A DNA stretch of 64,000 nt. Origin: Bacillus zhangzhouensis (GTDB lineage Bacteria; Bacillota; Bacilli; Bacillales; Bacillaceae). The DNA is taken from contig NZ_JOTP01000002.1 in NCBI RefSeq assembly GCF_000715205.1, positions 124,001-188,000 of the forward strand. Reading direction: 5' to 3'. Of this stretch, positions 8,823 to 18,271 are shown in pieces. Position 1 is the stretch's first letter; each line of letters opens with the position of its first letter. The position numbers and the translations under genes were made by a program. The notes beneath the pieces are model-generated. The model was not told the origin of the DNA, made no database searches, and saw nothing but the letters and a program-made list of their open reading frames with translations.

Positions 8823-10163
8823 TTACATAAATGGTAATTTAAAGCCTTTTTTCTTCCCTTTGGACATGTTGGTCATTTGCTTCATCATCTTTTTCATTTC
8901 ATCAAATTGCTTTAAAAGGCGATTGACTTCCTGTACAGATGTTCCGCTTCCTTTTGCAATCCGTTTTCTTCGGCTTGCATTGATGACCTCTGGCTGTTCT
9001 TTTTCCTCGGTCGTCATTGATTTAATAATCGCTTCGATGTGATTGAGCTGCTTTTCGTCTACTTGGACGTTTTTGAGCCCTTTCATTTTACCGGCACCCG
9101 GCATCATTTGAATTAGTTCATCAAGTGGACCCATATTACGAACTTGGCCAAGCTGCTCGAGGAAATCGTCGAGCGTGAAGCTCATGGTCCGCATTTTTTG
9201 TTCAAGCTCTTTCGCCTTATCTTGGTCGACGTTTGCCTGTGCTTTTTCAATAAGTGTGAGCACATCTCCCATACCAAGAATTCTTGATGCCATCCGCTCC
9301 GGGTGGAATGGTTCAATCGCATCAAGCTTTTCTCCTAGTGCAGCGAATTTAATCGGCGTATTTGTGACAGCACGAATCGAAAGTGCTGCTCCGCCTCTTG
9401 TATCACCGTCTAGTTTCGTTAGAACGACACCTGTTAAGCCAAGCTGTTCATTAAAGCTTTTTGCTACATTGACAGCATCTTGACCTGTCATAGAGTCAAC
9501 AACAAGGAAAATTTCTTCTGGATTTGCTACTTCTTTTACTTTCTGAAGTTCATCCATCAATTCCTCATCGATATGAAGACGCCCTGCTGTATCTAAAATG
9601 ACATAATCGTGGTGTTCTTCTTTCGCTTTTTCAATTGCCTGTTTGGCAATTTCGACAGGACTTACTTGATCACCTAATGAAAACACTGGCATATCAAGCT
9701 GTTTCCCAAGTGTCTGCAGCTGCTGGATCGCTGCCGGTCTGTAAATATCTGCAGCCACCATCATCGGCTTGCGATTATGTTTTTTGCGAAGTAAATTGGC
9801 AAGTTTCCCAGTTGTGGTCGTTTTACCTGCCCCTTGAAGACCGACCATCATAATGACTGTTGGAGATTTTTTCGCTACAGCGATTTTACTCTCTTCCCCG
9901 CCCATTAATTCAGTGAGTTCTTCTTTTACAACTTTAATGACCTGTTGTCCAGGGGTAAGGCTTGTCATGACCTCTTGTCCAACTGCCCGCTCGCTTACTT
10001 TTTTCACAAAGTCTTTGACTACTTTAAAATTGACGTCAGCTTCAAGAAGGGCAAGGCGTACCTCGCGCATCATTTCTTTTACATCTTGCTCTGACACTTT
10101 TCCTTTGCCGCGGATTTTTGAAATCGTCTGCTGCAGTCGGTCGGCTAATCCTTCAAATGCCAT
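8823..10163 (-). CDS. ffh: Signal recognition particle GTPase Ffh
   Basis: Protein subunit of the SRP; it binds signal sequences and 4.5S/scRNA and delivers ribosomes to FtsY at the membrane. Domains in order are the N domain (1-85), the G domain with P-loop GLQGAGKTTTTGKLA (about 108), DTAGRLH and VVLTKLDGDTRGGAAL, and the Met-rich M domain (about 300-446) with MPGAGKMKGLKNV and SRRKRIAKGSGTS. The length of 446 residues is the Bacillus value. ylxM lies 13 nt upstream in the same operon. Confidence 0.99.
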   Translation of the reverse strand: MAFEGLADRLQQTISKIRGKGKVSEQDVKEMMREVRLALLEADVNFKVVKDFVKKVSERAVGQEVMTSLTPGQQVIKVVKEELTELMGGEESKIAVAKKSPTVIMMVGLQGAGKTTTTGKLANLLRKKHNRKPMMVAADIYRPAAIQQLQTLGKQLDMPVFSLGDQVSPVEIAKQAIEKAKEEHHDYVILDTAGRLHIDEELMDELQKVKEVANPEEIFLVVDSMTGQDAVNVAKSFNEQLGLTGVVLTKLDGDTRGGAALSIRAVTNTPIKFAALGEKLDAIEPFHPERMASRILGMGDVLTLIEKAQANVDQDKAKELEQKMRTMSFTLDDFLEQLGQVRNMGPLDELIQMMPGAGKMKGLKNVQVDEKQLNHIEAIIKSMTTEEKEQPEVINASRRKRIAKGSGTSVQEVNRLLKQFDEMKKMMKQMTNMSKGKKKGFKLPFM

Positions 10164-10176
10164 ACTGTGCCGCCTC

Positions 10177-10509
10177 CTAATCTAATTTCTCAAGCGATTC
10201 AATTAAAGCTTCTGCTTCTTCCTTTTGCGCGGAATCTGCTACAAGCTCTCTCATTTTATTGAGAAGTTCTTTACGCTCTTTAAATTTCTTAAACAAGAGC
10301 AGCTTTTCTTCATATTGTTCAAGCATCGCTTCAGTCCGTTTAATATTATCATAAACAGCCTGTCTTGATACTTCATATTCATCCGCAATTTCACCGAGGG
10401 AAAAATCGTCTAGGTAGTAAAGCGACATGTAGCTCTTCTGCTTTGCGGTCAACAACGATTGATAGAAGTCAAACAAGTAGTTCATTCTCGTTGTTTTTTC
10501 AAGCGTCAT
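10177..10509 (-). CDS. ylxM: YlxM helix-turn-helix protein, SRP-associated
   Basis: A 110-residue protein with a sigma-70 region-4-like helix-turn-helix: [23 protein letters not shown] (about residues 37-59). YlxM family members are encoded next to ffh throughout Firmicutes and in streptococci bind SRP components and modulate Ffh activity. The ATG at 10509 has AAAGGGGA 7-9 nt upstream and gives the family N-terminus [16 protein letters not shown]; the longer reading from 10536 is rejected. It is the first gene after a strong promoter. Confidence 0.9.
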   Translation of the reverse strand: MTLEKTTRMNYLFDFYQSLLTAKQKSYMSLYYLDDFSLGEIADEYEVSRQAVYDNIKRTEAMLEQYEEKLLLFKKFKERKELLNKMRELVADSAQKEEAEALIESLEKLD

Positions 10510-10553
10510 GGGCTCTCTCCCCTTTGTTAAGTTCATTCCCTTTACATCAACTA

Positions 10554-10582
10554 AGTTTACACGGTTCTCTCCTGTGTGTCAA
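10554..10582 (-). promoter_or_regulatory. Sigma-A-type promoter of ylxM-ffh
   Basis: Minus-strand -35 TTGACA (10577-10582, perfect consensus) and -10 TAAACT (10554-10559) with a 17-nt spacer. It lies just after the ftsY terminator, so ylxM-ffh starts a new transcription unit. Confidence 0.85.
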
Positions 10583-10618
10583 GTTTTTATCTTGTCACTT
10601 CATGAGGCGGCGTATAAA

Positions 10619-10650
10619 TAAAAATGCCAGCAACTTTGCCGGCATTTTTT
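10619..10650 (-). terminator. Intrinsic terminator after ftsY
   Basis: On the minus strand AAAATGCCGGC and GCTGGCATTTT pair around a short loop with one G-T wobble, flanked by A and T runs. It immediately follows the ftsY stop codon. Confidence 0.88.
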
Positions 10651-10652
10651 TG

Positions 10653-11639
10653 TTAGTCTTCTTGATCAATCACGTCTGAAAATAAACCATACACATATGA
10701 TTCTGCATCGAACTCTTGTAGATCGTCTATCTTTTCACCTAAACCGACAAGCTTCACCGGGATGTTCAGTTCATTTCGAATCGCAAGCACAATTCCGCCT
10801 TTTGCAGTCCCGTCAAGCTTTGTTAAGGCAATCCCTGTCACATTTGTCGCTTTAGAAAATTCCTTCGCTTGTGCCATGGCGTTTTGACCCGTTGTTGCAT
10901 CAAGGGCAAGCAGTACTTCGTGCGGGGCAAATGGGACTTCGCGTTCAATAACTCTTTTGACCTTCTCCAGCTCTTTCATCAAGTTGACTTTATTTTGAAG
11001 TCTTCCAGCTGTATCGCAGATAAGGACATCCGCATTTTTCGCTTTTGCTGACTGAACGGCATCAAAGATAACCGCTGCTGGATCAGAGCCCGCCGTCTGT
11101 TTGACGACAGGGACGCCTGACCGCTCTCCCCATACTTCAAGTTGCTCAATGGCACCGGCACGAAACGTATCTCCTGCTGCTAATATGACGGATTTCCCTT
11201 CATTTTTCAGCTTGTTTGCAAGCTTACCAATGGTCGTTGTTTTCCCAACGCCGTTGACGCCCACAAATAAAATGATATTTAAACGCCCGTCTTCAATGTT
11301 CAGCGCAGAGATTTGTTCCTCTCCGCTATTGTAGATGTCAACAAGCTTTTCAGAGATGACCACCTGTACTTCACTTGGGTCTTGAATGTTTCTTAATTTC
11401 ACTTCTTTTTTCAGCTCATCAATCAGTTCCATCACAGTCGTGAAACCGACATCAGCGCCGATAAGAACTTCTTCTAGTTCTTCAAAAAAGTCTTCGTCGA
11501 CCTTACGATAGCGAGAAATCAGTTCATTTACTTTCCCTTGGAATGAATTTCTCGTTTTTTCAAGTCCATCTTTAAACTTTTCTGATACTGAATCGGTTTG
11601 CTGCGTAAATTTTTCTTTTAATTTCTTAAAAAAGCTCAT
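10653..11639 (-). CDS. ftsY: SRP receptor GTPase FtsY
   Basis: Membrane-bound receptor that docks SRP-ribosome complexes at the translocon. It has a short charged amphipathic N-terminus (MSFFKKLKEKFTQQ), an N domain, and a G domain with P-loop VGVNGVGKTTTIGKLA (about residue 130), DTFRAGAIEQLEVW, DTAGRLQNK and ALTKLDGTAKGG. The length of 328 residues is one short of the B. subtilis protein. It follows smc by 21 nt in the rnc-smc-ftsY operon. The long acidic A domain of the E. coli protein is absent, as usual in Bacillus. Confidence 0.98.
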   Translation of the reverse strand: MSFFKKLKEKFTQQTDSVSEKFKDGLEKTRNSFQGKVNELISRYRKVDEDFFEELEEVLIGADVGFTTVMELIDELKKEVKLRNIQDPSEVQVVISEKLVDIYNSGEEQISALNIEDGRLNIILFVGVNGVGKTTTIGKLANKLKNEGKSVILAAGDTFRAGAIEQLEVWGERSGVPVVKQTAGSDPAAVIFDAVQSAKAKNADVLICDTAGRLQNKVNLMKELEKVKRVIEREVPFAPHEVLLALDATTGQNAMAQAKEFSKATNVTGIALTKLDGTAKGGIVLAIRNELNIPVKLVGLGEKIDDLQEFDAESYVYGLFSDVIDQED

Positions 11640-11660
11640 TGGTTCATAGACCTCCTTTAA

Positions 11661-14600
11661 TTACTGGACAAGCTCTTTCGTTTCTTCTAGCTTGACGGAT
11701 ACAAGTTTGGAGACGCCTGACTCCTGCATTGTGACACCATACAGGACATCTGCTTCTTCCATTGTTCCTTTACGGTGCGTAATGACAATGAACTGCGTTT
11801 CTTGGCTGTATTTCTTTAAATATTGTGCAAAACGGAAGACATTGGCTTCATCAAGCGCCGCTTCTACTTCGTCTAACACGCAGAATGGAACAGGTCTGAC
11901 TTTTAAGATGGAGAATAGTAGAGCGATCGCTGTTAGTGCTCTCTCTCCGCCTGAAAGCAGGCTTAGGTTTTGCAATTTTTTCCCTGGCGGCTGCGCGACA
12001 ATATCAACTCCAGAGTTTAGTAAATCGTTTGGATCTGTCAGCTTCAGGTCGGCTCTTCCCCCGCCAAATAATGCTTGGAAAACAGATTCAAAATGCCCAC
12101 GGATTTGAGAGAATGTCTCAGAAAAACGCTTCGTCATTTCTTGATCCATTTCTTCGATGACTTGGAATAACGTATTTTTCGCTTCTGTCAGATCATTTCG
12201 CTGTTCTGTTAGGAAAAGATAACGTTCATTCACGCGTTCATACTCATCAATACTGCCTAAGTTCACTGTTCCAAGTTCTTCAATGGCTAGTTTGATCAAT
12301 TTCACTCGTTTTCTTGCTTCATCTGGCAAGAGTGTCAGATGGTACATTTCTTTTGCTCCTTCAAACGAAAGAGCATATTCTTCGTTCAAATAGGCGATAA
12401 GGTTATCGAGTTCAACCTCCATGCGGCCAAGCTTGATCTCTTCATCTTTTAAGCTTGTGGTGAGCTGCTTGTAAAGACGTTTTTGCTCTTTGAGTTCACG
12501 TTCAGCAAATTCTAATGTTTCCGAAAGAGCCAGTCGCTGTTTGCGGCGCTCTGAAATGAGTGCTGTCGTTTTATTTTTATTTTCAAGCTTTTCTTTTGCA
12601 GCTTCTTCCAGCTGTTCTGCTCCGCTTGAGCTAGATGACATTTCACTTGTTAAGAGTGACAGATCTTCTTTTGTTTCAATCAGCGTCTGTTCTGCCTCTT
12701 CCAATTCAGCCATCAAGATCGAAAGCTTCTCTTGTTCATTAGATAAAGACTGCTCTTTTTTCGCAAATGAGATTTTCAGCTCTGTTAATTCCGCAGAAAT
12801 GGTTTCTTTCGTTGAGCTTTGGGTCTGCTTACGCTTTGTTAAAGTATTGATCTCTTCATCAAGAGCTACCAGTTTCTCACCTATAGAGGCTTCAAATGTT
12901 ACCTGCTCTTTGTCCTTGCTCGCAAGTCCAATAGAGCGCTGCTGCAATTCTTCTTTTTCTTGATCATAGATCTCTAGATGAGCGTTTATATTTTTTTCTG
13001 CTACTTGCAGTTCGTATAGTTTTCCTTTGAGCTCTTGTTGCTTTTCTCGAAGCGTCTCACCGCGCTGACGCAGTTCATTTAATTGGGTTTCACTTGCTGC
13101 AATCGATTGCTTCGTTTCTTTTGTCTCTTTTTCAAGGATCGTTGTTTTTTCTTCCATATCAACGAGCTGCTTCGTCAATGTTTCGATCTCTCGATTCCTT
13201 GAAAGGAGGGAGTTGCTCTTTTTCTTCACGCCGCCCCCAGTCATTGAACCACCTGGGTTGACGACATCCCCCTCAAGGGTCACGATGCGATAACGATGTC
13301 CGAGCATTTTAGCCAGTTCATTGGCGCCTTTTAAATCTCTGACAATCAAGACGGTTCCAAGCAAGTTCTGAATGACCTTTTGGTACTTTTCATCAAAGGA
13401 AACGAGATTACTCGCTACGCCGATAAATGCTGCATGCTGCTCAGCTGTTTGGACGTCTCTGAACTGAATGGTTCTTTCTTTGATCACGTTCATTGGCAGG
13501 AAGGTCGCACGTCCAAAGGAATGCTGCTTTAAGTATCCAATAGCTTGTCTCGCAGCTGCTTCATTTTCCGTGACTACGTGCTGCGTTGCTGCGCCTAGCG
13601 CAATTTCAATCGCTGTCTCATGCTGCTGATCTGTTTGGATCAGCTCTGCAATGGCACCGTGAATACCGCCTAACCGGTCCTTTGCCTTTAAGACCTCTTT
13701 CACTCCTTGGAAAAAGCCTGAGAAGTCTTCCTGCATGGATTCAAGCATCTCTTTTTTTGATTTTGCCTGCTGAACATATTGATAGGCTTGATAAAGAGCC
13801 GTTTCTTTTTTTTCGTATTGACGCTTCATTTGCTCAAGCTTTTGTTCCGCCTCTCTAAAGCGTTTCACCTGAGTCAAAATGTCTTCTTCTAGCTCTTTTA
13901 GCTGCTGCTCAGCTTCCGTTTTCTTTTCTTTGACAGACACACGTTCTTCGATATGTTTCTGGTTATTTTGCGTTAGACGCTCTAGCTGCATGGCCGCCTG
14001 GCGCTGCTGCTCTTCTAGTAATTTACGTTCATTGCGGATTGAAGCCTGTTCATTTAGCAGATCAAAATAATCGCTTTTCAGCTGTTCAATTTGACCTTCC
14101 ACGTCTTCACTATGAAGTGATAGTTGATGCTGTTTTGTGTTCACTTCATCTTTTAGCTGCTGCACTTCTTTTTGCAGACTGTCCCGCGTGATTTTCTGCT
14201 GTTCAATCTTTTCGGTTAACAGCGCCTGCTTTTCAGTTAAGCGAACGAGCGTTTCTTCCAGCTGTCCTTGGTTGGCGGCTGCATTTTTTTTACGTTCTTT
14301 TAGAACTTCTTTTTTTCCTTCAAGCTTTTCTAATTCCTCACTTGTGAACAGAAGAACTTCATGCAGGTCATTAATGGATTCGTCCAGCGCCTGAATTCGG
14401 TCTCTCGACTCTTCGATTTTGGCTTCTTTTGCTTGAATGTCTGTGGACTGCTTCATTTCATCTTGTTTGAACCGCTCGACAGCTTCTCCAAGTGTTGTCC
14501 ATTTTTCGTGAAGTGCTTCGATATCATGAACGGTGAGTGCAATTTCTACATTTTCAAGCTCTTCTTTTTTATGCAAATAGTCCTTTGCAATAGATGCTTG

Positions 14601-15221
14601 CATTCTTAATGGTTCTACTTGATCTTCTAGTTCATGCAGAATATCTTCCACTCGGTTTAAATTGTCCTGCGTTTCAAACAGTTTATTCTCGGCTTTTTTC
14701 TTTCTTGTTTTATATTTCAAGACACCAGCCGCTTCTTCAAAGATACTTCTTCTCTCTTCTGCCTTACTCGATAGAATTTCCTCTACTTTTCCTTGACTGA
14801 TGATAGAAAAGGCTTCCTTACCAAGTCCTGAATCCATGAAGAGATCAATAATATCTTTTAAGCGGACAGATTGATTGTTTATGAGAAATTCACTTTCTCC
14901 TGAACGATACACCCTTCTTGTTACACTGACTTCGTGAAAATCGATCGGTAAAAAGTGATCTTCGTTATCTAACGTTAAAGTCACCTCTGCTAGGTTGACT
15001 CTTTTTCTTGAGTCACTTCCTGCAAAAATGATGTCTTCCATTTTTCCTCCGCGGAGGCTTTTCGCTGATTGTTCTCCAAGTACCCAGCGGATGGCATCGG
15101 TAATATTACTTTTGCCGCTTCCGTTAGGTCCAACAACAGCTGTGACACCTTTGACAAAGTCCACGGTCACTCGCTGTGCAAAAGATTTGAATCCTATCAC
15201 GTCTAAACGTTTGAGGAACAT
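11661..15221 (-). CDS. smc: Chromosome condensation ATPase SMC
   Basis: Structural maintenance of chromosomes protein; with ScpA and ScpB it forms the condensin ring that ParB loads near the origin. The N-terminal ATPase head has Walker A GPNGSGKSNI (about residue 31); two long coiled coils (about 165-500 and 670-1000) flank a hinge with GRATFLPMN and GGSMTGGG; the C-terminal head holds the signature LSGGERALTAIAL and Walker B CVLDEVEAALDE. The length of 1186 residues matches B. subtilis. An AAGGAGG site lies 9 nt before the ATG. Confidence 0.99.
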   Translation of the reverse strand: MFLKRLDVIGFKSFAQRVTVDFVKGVTAVVGPNGSGKSNITDAIRWVLGEQSAKSLRGGKMEDIIFAGSDSRKRVNLAEVTLTLDNEDHFLPIDFHEVSVTRRVYRSGESEFLINNQSVRLKDIIDLFMDSGLGKEAFSIISQGKVEEILSSKAEERRSIFEEAAGVLKYKTRKKKAENKLFETQDNLNRVEDILHELEDQVEPLRMQASIAKDYLHKKEELENVEIALTVHDIEALHEKWTTLGEAVERFKQDEMKQSTDIQAKEAKIEESRDRIQALDESINDLHEVLLFTSEELEKLEGKKEVLKERKKNAAANQGQLEETLVRLTEKQALLTEKIEQQKITRDSLQKEVQQLKDEVNTKQHQLSLHSEDVEGQIEQLKSDYFDLLNEQASIRNERKLLEEQQRQAAMQLERLTQNNQKHIEERVSVKEKKTEAEQQLKELEEDILTQVKRFREAEQKLEQMKRQYEKKETALYQAYQYVQQAKSKKEMLESMQEDFSGFFQGVKEVLKAKDRLGGIHGAIAELIQTDQQHETAIEIALGAATQHVVTENEAAARQAIGYLKQHSFGRATFLPMNVIKERTIQFRDVQTAEQHAAFIGVASNLVSFDEKYQKVIQNLLGTVLIVRDLKGANELAKMLGHRYRIVTLEGDVVNPGGSMTGGGVKKKSNSLLSRNREIETLTKQLVDMEEKTTILEKETKETKQSIAASETQLNELRQRGETLREKQQELKGKLYELQVAEKNINAHLEIYDQEKEELQQRSIGLASKDKEQVTFEASIGEKLVALDEEINTLTKRKQTQSSTKETISAELTELKISFAKKEQSLSNEQEKLSILMAELEEAEQTLIETKEDLSLLTSEMSSSSSGAEQLEEAAKEKLENKNKTTALISERRKQRLALSETLEFAERELKEQKRLYKQLTTSLKDEEIKLGRMEVELDNLIAYLNEEYALSFEGAKEMYHLTLLPDEARKRVKLIKLAIEELGTVNLGSIDEYERVNERYLFLTEQRNDLTEAKNTLFQVIEEMDQEMTKRFSETFSQIRGHFESVFQALFGGGRADLKLTDPNDLLNSGVDIVAQPPGKKLQNLSLLSGGERALTAIALLFSILKVRPVPFCVLDEVEAALDEANVFRFAQYLKKYSQETQFIVITHRKGTMEEADVLYGVTMQESGVSKLVSVKLEETKELVQ

Positions 15222-15299
15222 GAGAGTGATCCTCCTTATGTATTTAAAGTACTATCATCTTACCATATGAAGCGAAAAAAGATGATGGAAAACAGAGTG

Positions 15300-15327
15300 A
15301 AATCCCCCTGAATGACGAGGGGGATTT
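15300..15327 (-). terminator. GC-rich hairpin between rnc and smc
   Basis: On the minus strand AAATCCCCCT and AGGGGGATTT form a perfect 10-bp stem with an 8-nt loop, abutting the rnc stop codon. The tail (ATTTCACTC) has a poor T run, so it may only attenuate readthrough into smc or protect the rnc 3' end. Confidence 0.55.
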
Positions 15328-16070
15328 TATTGGTTCATATGATGTTTCTGCAATTTAGCAAGTGCTTCCTGTGCAGCGTGCTGTTCTGCTTCTTTTTTAG
15401 AGCGGCCATTTCCAATCCCGAGCACTTCTCCCCTGAGGGATACATTCGCTTCAAATTCCCGGTTATGTGCAGGTCCTTTTTCATGCAGGATTCGGTATTC
15501 TAGCACACCTTTTCCATCGCGCTGAACAAATTCTTGAAGCTGGCTTTTAAAGTCCATGACATGTGAAAAAGCTCCGTCATTAATTTTAGGATACACATAC
15601 CCTTCTAGGAATCGTTCAACAGGTTCCAGCCCTTGATCTAAATAAAGTGCTCCGATAAACGCCTCAAATACATCTGCTAAGAGTGCGGGGCGTTTTCTGC
15701 CGCCAGTCATTTCTTCGCCTTTCCCTAAAAGAACAAGGTCTCCGAAGGACAGCTCATGTGCCAGTGACACAAGTGACGGTTCACACACGATCGCCGCTCT
15801 CAGTTTTGTTAAATCTCCCTCGCTCATCGCTGGATATTTCGCAAATAAGAATTGAGAGATGGTCAATTCTAAAACAGCATCTCCTAAAAATTCAAGTCTT
15901 TCATTATCCTCGTAAGGTTTTTTCCGGTGCTCATTGACATAAGAGGAATGTGTAAAGGCTTGATATAAAAGCTTTTCATTTTTAAACTGTACTGAAATAC
16001 GCTGCTGGAATTCTCTAAATTGCTCTAGTTTTTTGCTCTGTTTCTGTTTGTCTTTATAGTGTTTTGGCAT
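15327..16070 (-). CDS. rnc: Ribonuclease III
   Basis: Double-strand-specific endoribonuclease for rRNA maturation and mRNA turnover. The RNase III domain carries the catalytic signature [15 protein letters not shown] (about residues 55-69) and [16 protein letters not shown]; a C-terminal dsRNA-binding domain (about 165-240) contains [17 protein letters not shown]. The length of 247 residues is close to the 249 of B. subtilis. It heads the rnc-smc-ftsY operon and has a convincing promoter 40 nt upstream. Confidence 0.98.
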   Translation of the reverse strand: MPKHYKDKQKQSKKLEQFREFQQRISVQFKNEKLLYQAFTHSSYVNEHRKKPYEDNERLEFLGDAVLELTISQFLFAKYPAMSEGDLTKLRAAIVCEPSLVSLAHELSFGDLVLLGKGEEMTGGRKRPALLADVFEAFIGALYLDQGLEPVERFLEGYVYPKINDGAFSHVMDFKSQLQEFVQRDGKGVLEYRILHEKGPAHNREFEANVSLRGEVLGIGNGRSKKEAEQHAAQEALAKLQKHHMNQ

Positions 16071-16110
16071 AGCAACCTCCAGGTAGGCTTAATCGCCTTT
16101 AAGGATACTG

Positions 16111-16140
16111 ATTATATGGAGTCTCTCTTTCTACATGCAA
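16111..16140 (-). promoter_or_regulatory. Sigma-A-type promoter of rnc-smc-ftsY
   Basis: Minus-strand -35 TTGCAT (16135-16140) and a perfect -10 TATAAT (16111-16116) with an 18-nt spacer. The short leader contains a small AGGC-GATTAA-GCCT hairpin just before the ribosome binding site. Confidence 0.75.
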
Positions 16141-16214
16141 GGAAACATTGCTCCCAGCATCTGAAAAAGGCTGACAATTGATCAGCTGAATGTGTTGAAA
16201 CTAACATAAATTTT

Positions 16215-16247
16215 CAAAGTCCCGTCATGAAAGTAGACGGGACTTTG
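16215..16247 (-). terminator. Strong hairpin after acpP
   Basis: On the minus strand CAAAGTCCCGTC and GACGGGACTTTG form a perfect 12-bp stem with a 9-nt loop, 6 nt after the acpP stop. The following sequence (AAAATTT) is a weak T tract. A second weaker hairpin with a CTTTTTC tail lies at about 16172-16195. Together they probably end the fapR-acpP operon. Confidence 0.65.
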
Positions 16248-16253
16248 TTACGC

Positions 16254-16487
16254 TTATTGCTGGTTATTTATGTAGTTCACAGCGTCACCGACTGTTGCAA
16301 TTTTTTCAGCATCTTCGTCAGAAATTTCCATATCGAACTCATCTTCAAGTTCCATAACTAGCTCAACTACATCAAGGGAATCAGCGCCTAAATCTTCTTT
16401 AAATGAAGCTTCCATTTTCACGTCAGCCTCATCAACGCCAAGGCGGTCTACAATAATTTTTGTTACACGCTCTAATACGTCTGCCAT
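16254..16487 (-). CDS. acpP: Acyl carrier protein
   Basis: Carries fatty acyl chains on phosphopantetheine. The 77-residue acidic protein has the attachment motif [19 protein letters not shown], with Ser at about position 37. It is the last gene of the fapR-plsX-fabD-fabG cluster. A near-perfect ribosome binding site GGGGAGGTG precedes the ATG, fitting the very high expression of ACP. In B. subtilis the gene is called acpA. Confidence 0.98.
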   Translation of the reverse strand: MADVLERVTKIIVDRLGVDEADVKMEASFKEDLGADSLDVVELVMELEDEFDMEISDEDAEKIATVGDAVNYINNQQ

Positions 16488-16510
16488 TGCCTTTCACCTC
16501 CCCTCAAAGT

Positions 16511-16516
16511 ATTATA
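16511..16516 (-). promoter_or_regulatory. Candidate -10 element for acpP
   Basis: A perfect TATAAT on the minus strand lies about 25 nt before the acpP start in the fabG-acpP gap. The matching -35 is poor (TAGTTT at 17 nt), so an internal acpP promoter is likely but not certain. Its presence would let ACP be made at higher levels than the upstream enzymes. Confidence 0.5.
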
Positions 16517-16568
16517 GTTGATTCGTTTTTAAAAAACTAGAGAAAACCTAACGAAATTTTGATATTTC

Positions 16569-17312
16569 TTAAGACATGACCATTCCGCCATCCACTTGGA
16601 TGGTTTGGCCTGTAATATAACCTGCTCCTTCAGAAGCTAAAAAGACAACAATGTTGCTAATATCTTCAGGCGCACCAAAGCGTGCAAGCGGGATTTGTTT
16701 TAACATTTCTGCCTGCACATTGTCATCAAGCTTGTCTGTCATATCTGTCGAAATAAAGCCTGGTGCTACTGCATTGACTGTAATATGGCGGCTTGCCAGC
16801 TCTTTTGCGGTTGTTTTCGTTAACCCGATGACGCCAGCTTTTGCTGCAACGTAGTTCGCTTGTCCAGGGTTTCCGCATACACCGACCACTGATGCCAAGT
16901 TGATGATTCTTCCGCTTCGCTGCTTCATCATTTGGCGCGTCACAGCTTTTGTACAGTTAAAGACACCTTTTAAGTTTATGTTAATGACATCATCCCATTC
17001 ATTTTCTTTCATTCTCATGAGCAGGTTGTCCTTTGTAATGCCAGCGTTATTCACAAGGATGTCGATTGAACCAAATGTATCAATGGCTTGTTTCATTAAT
17101 GCTTGTACTTCTTCAGCATTTGAGACATCCGCTTTGACAGCAAAAGCCTGCTTGCCAAGTGCTTTGATTTCATCCACTACTTCATTTGCTTTCGCTTCGT
17201 TTCCTGAATAATTCACGACAACATTTGCACCATTCTTCGCTAAATCGATCGCGATGGAACGGCCAATACCGCGTGATGCACCTGTTACAACGGCTGTTTT
17301 ATTTGTAAGCAT
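16569..17312 (-). CDS. fabG: 3-oxoacyl-ACP reductase FabG
   Basis: NADPH-dependent reduction of 3-ketoacyl-ACP in each fatty acid elongation cycle. Short-chain dehydrogenase fold: cofactor motif [12 protein letters not shown] (about residue 11), NNAGIT, catalytic Ser in NLASVVGV, and YVAAK with the catalytic Tyr and Lys (about 154 and 158). The length of 247 residues is typical. The ATG at 17312 shares one base with the fabD stop (TGATG), so an upstream TTG is not used and translation is coupled. Confidence 0.98.
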   Translation of the reverse strand: MLTNKTAVVTGASRGIGRSIAIDLAKNGANVVVNYSGNEAKANEVVDEIKALGKQAFAVKADVSNAEEVQALMKQAIDTFGSIDILVNNAGITKDNLLMRMKENEWDDVININLKGVFNCTKAVTRQMMKQRSGRIINLASVVGVCGNPGQANYVAAKAGVIGLTKTTAKELASRHITVNAVAPGFISTDMTDKLDDNVQAEMLKQIPLARFGAPEDISNIVVFLASEGAGYITGQTIQVDGGMVMS

Positions 17313-18256
17313 CAAGAATCCCCCTTCAATGTTTGAATTGCTGCTTCAATTGTTTCTTGATCTGAAACGGAAATAGTCGTCAGGCGGCGGTTGACCTTTT
17401 TCACAAGACCTGAAAGCACTTTGCCAGGACCAATTTCAATAAACGTTGTCACACCTAAATCAATGAGGCGTTCCACACTTTCTTCAAAACGAACAGGAGA
17501 ATACAATTGTTCAATGAGCTTTGTCTCAATCTCACCACGAGATGTCACGATGTCTGCTGTTACATTTGAAATGACCGGTATTTTGGCATCCGCAATGTCT
17601 AGTTTTGACAGTACATCTGTGAATTTATCAGCTGCTGGTTTCATTAAAGCTGAATGGAAAGGTCCACTCACCTCAAGTGCAATTGCACGTTTTGCGCCTT
17701 TTTCTTTCGCTTTCTCTGATGCAAGTTCTACACCTTTTGCTGTACCAGAGATGACGATTTGTCCAGGGCAGTTTAAGTTAGCGAGTTCTACAAGATGACC
17801 GCTCTCTGTCACTTCTTTTGTTACTTCCAAAAGCGATGCTTGATCTAGTCCAAGGATCGCTGCCATTGCGCCTTCACCTGCTGGAACGGCTTCATTCATT
17901 AATTCGCCGCGTTTTCTGACGGCGTATACAGCATCTTTAAACGAAAGAGCGCCTGCTGCAACGAGGGCTGTGTATTCACCAAGACTGTGTCCTGCTGTAT
18001 AATCTGCTTTGATTCCGCTCTCTTCAAATTTCTTTAAGATGGCGATGCTTGTTGTTAAAAGAGCTGGCTGCGCATTATAAGTCAGCGTCAGTTCTTCTGC
18101 ATCCCCTTCAAAAATCATAGAAGATAAGTCAAAACCGAGGGTCTTGTCTGCTTCTTCAAACACAGCTTTAGATGCTGTTTCTTGGTCAAATAAATCTTTT
18201 CCCATGCCAATTTTTTGAGAGCCTTGGCCAGGGAATAAAAATGCAATTTTGCTCAT
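17312..18256 (-). CDS. fabD: Malonyl-CoA:ACP transacylase FabD
   Basis: Transfers malonyl groups from CoA to ACP. The active-site serine lies in [14 protein letters not shown] (about residue 90) after the N-terminal [14 protein letters not shown]; the histidine is in SGPFHSALM (about 200). The length of 314 residues is close to the B. subtilis enzyme. It follows plsX by 15 nt. Confidence 0.98.
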   Translation of the reverse strand: MSKIAFLFPGQGSQKIGMGKDLFDQETASKAVFEEADKTLGFDLSSMIFEGDAEELTLTYNAQPALLTTSIAILKKFEESGIKADYTAGHSLGEYTALVAAGALSFKDAVYAVRKRGELMNEAVPAGEGAMAAILGLDQASLLEVTKEVTESGHLVELANLNCPGQIVISGTAKGVELASEKAKEKGAKRAIALEVSGPFHSALMKPAADKFTDVLSKLDIADAKIPVISNVTADIVTSRGEIETKLIEQLYSPVRFEESVERLIDLGVTTFIEIGPGKVLSGLVKKVNRRLTTISVSDQETIEAAIQTLKGDS

Positions 18257-18271
18257 GCTGCTTTACCTCCA

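Noticed and set aside
10365-10679. Plus-strand reading frame of 104 codons antisense to ylxM and the ftsY terminator
   Set aside because: Crosses a clear terminator and promoter of the minus strand, low-complexity Ser/Phe content, no ribosome binding site.
12490-12963. Plus-strand reading frame of 157 codons opposite smc
   Set aside because: Ser-rich translation typical of the antisense of a Glu/Lys-rich coiled coil; smc itself is intact.
12001-14000. Possible repeats in the smc coding region
   Set aside because: The recurring GAAxxx/CTTxxx patterns are the codons of coiled-coil heptads, not DNA repeats.
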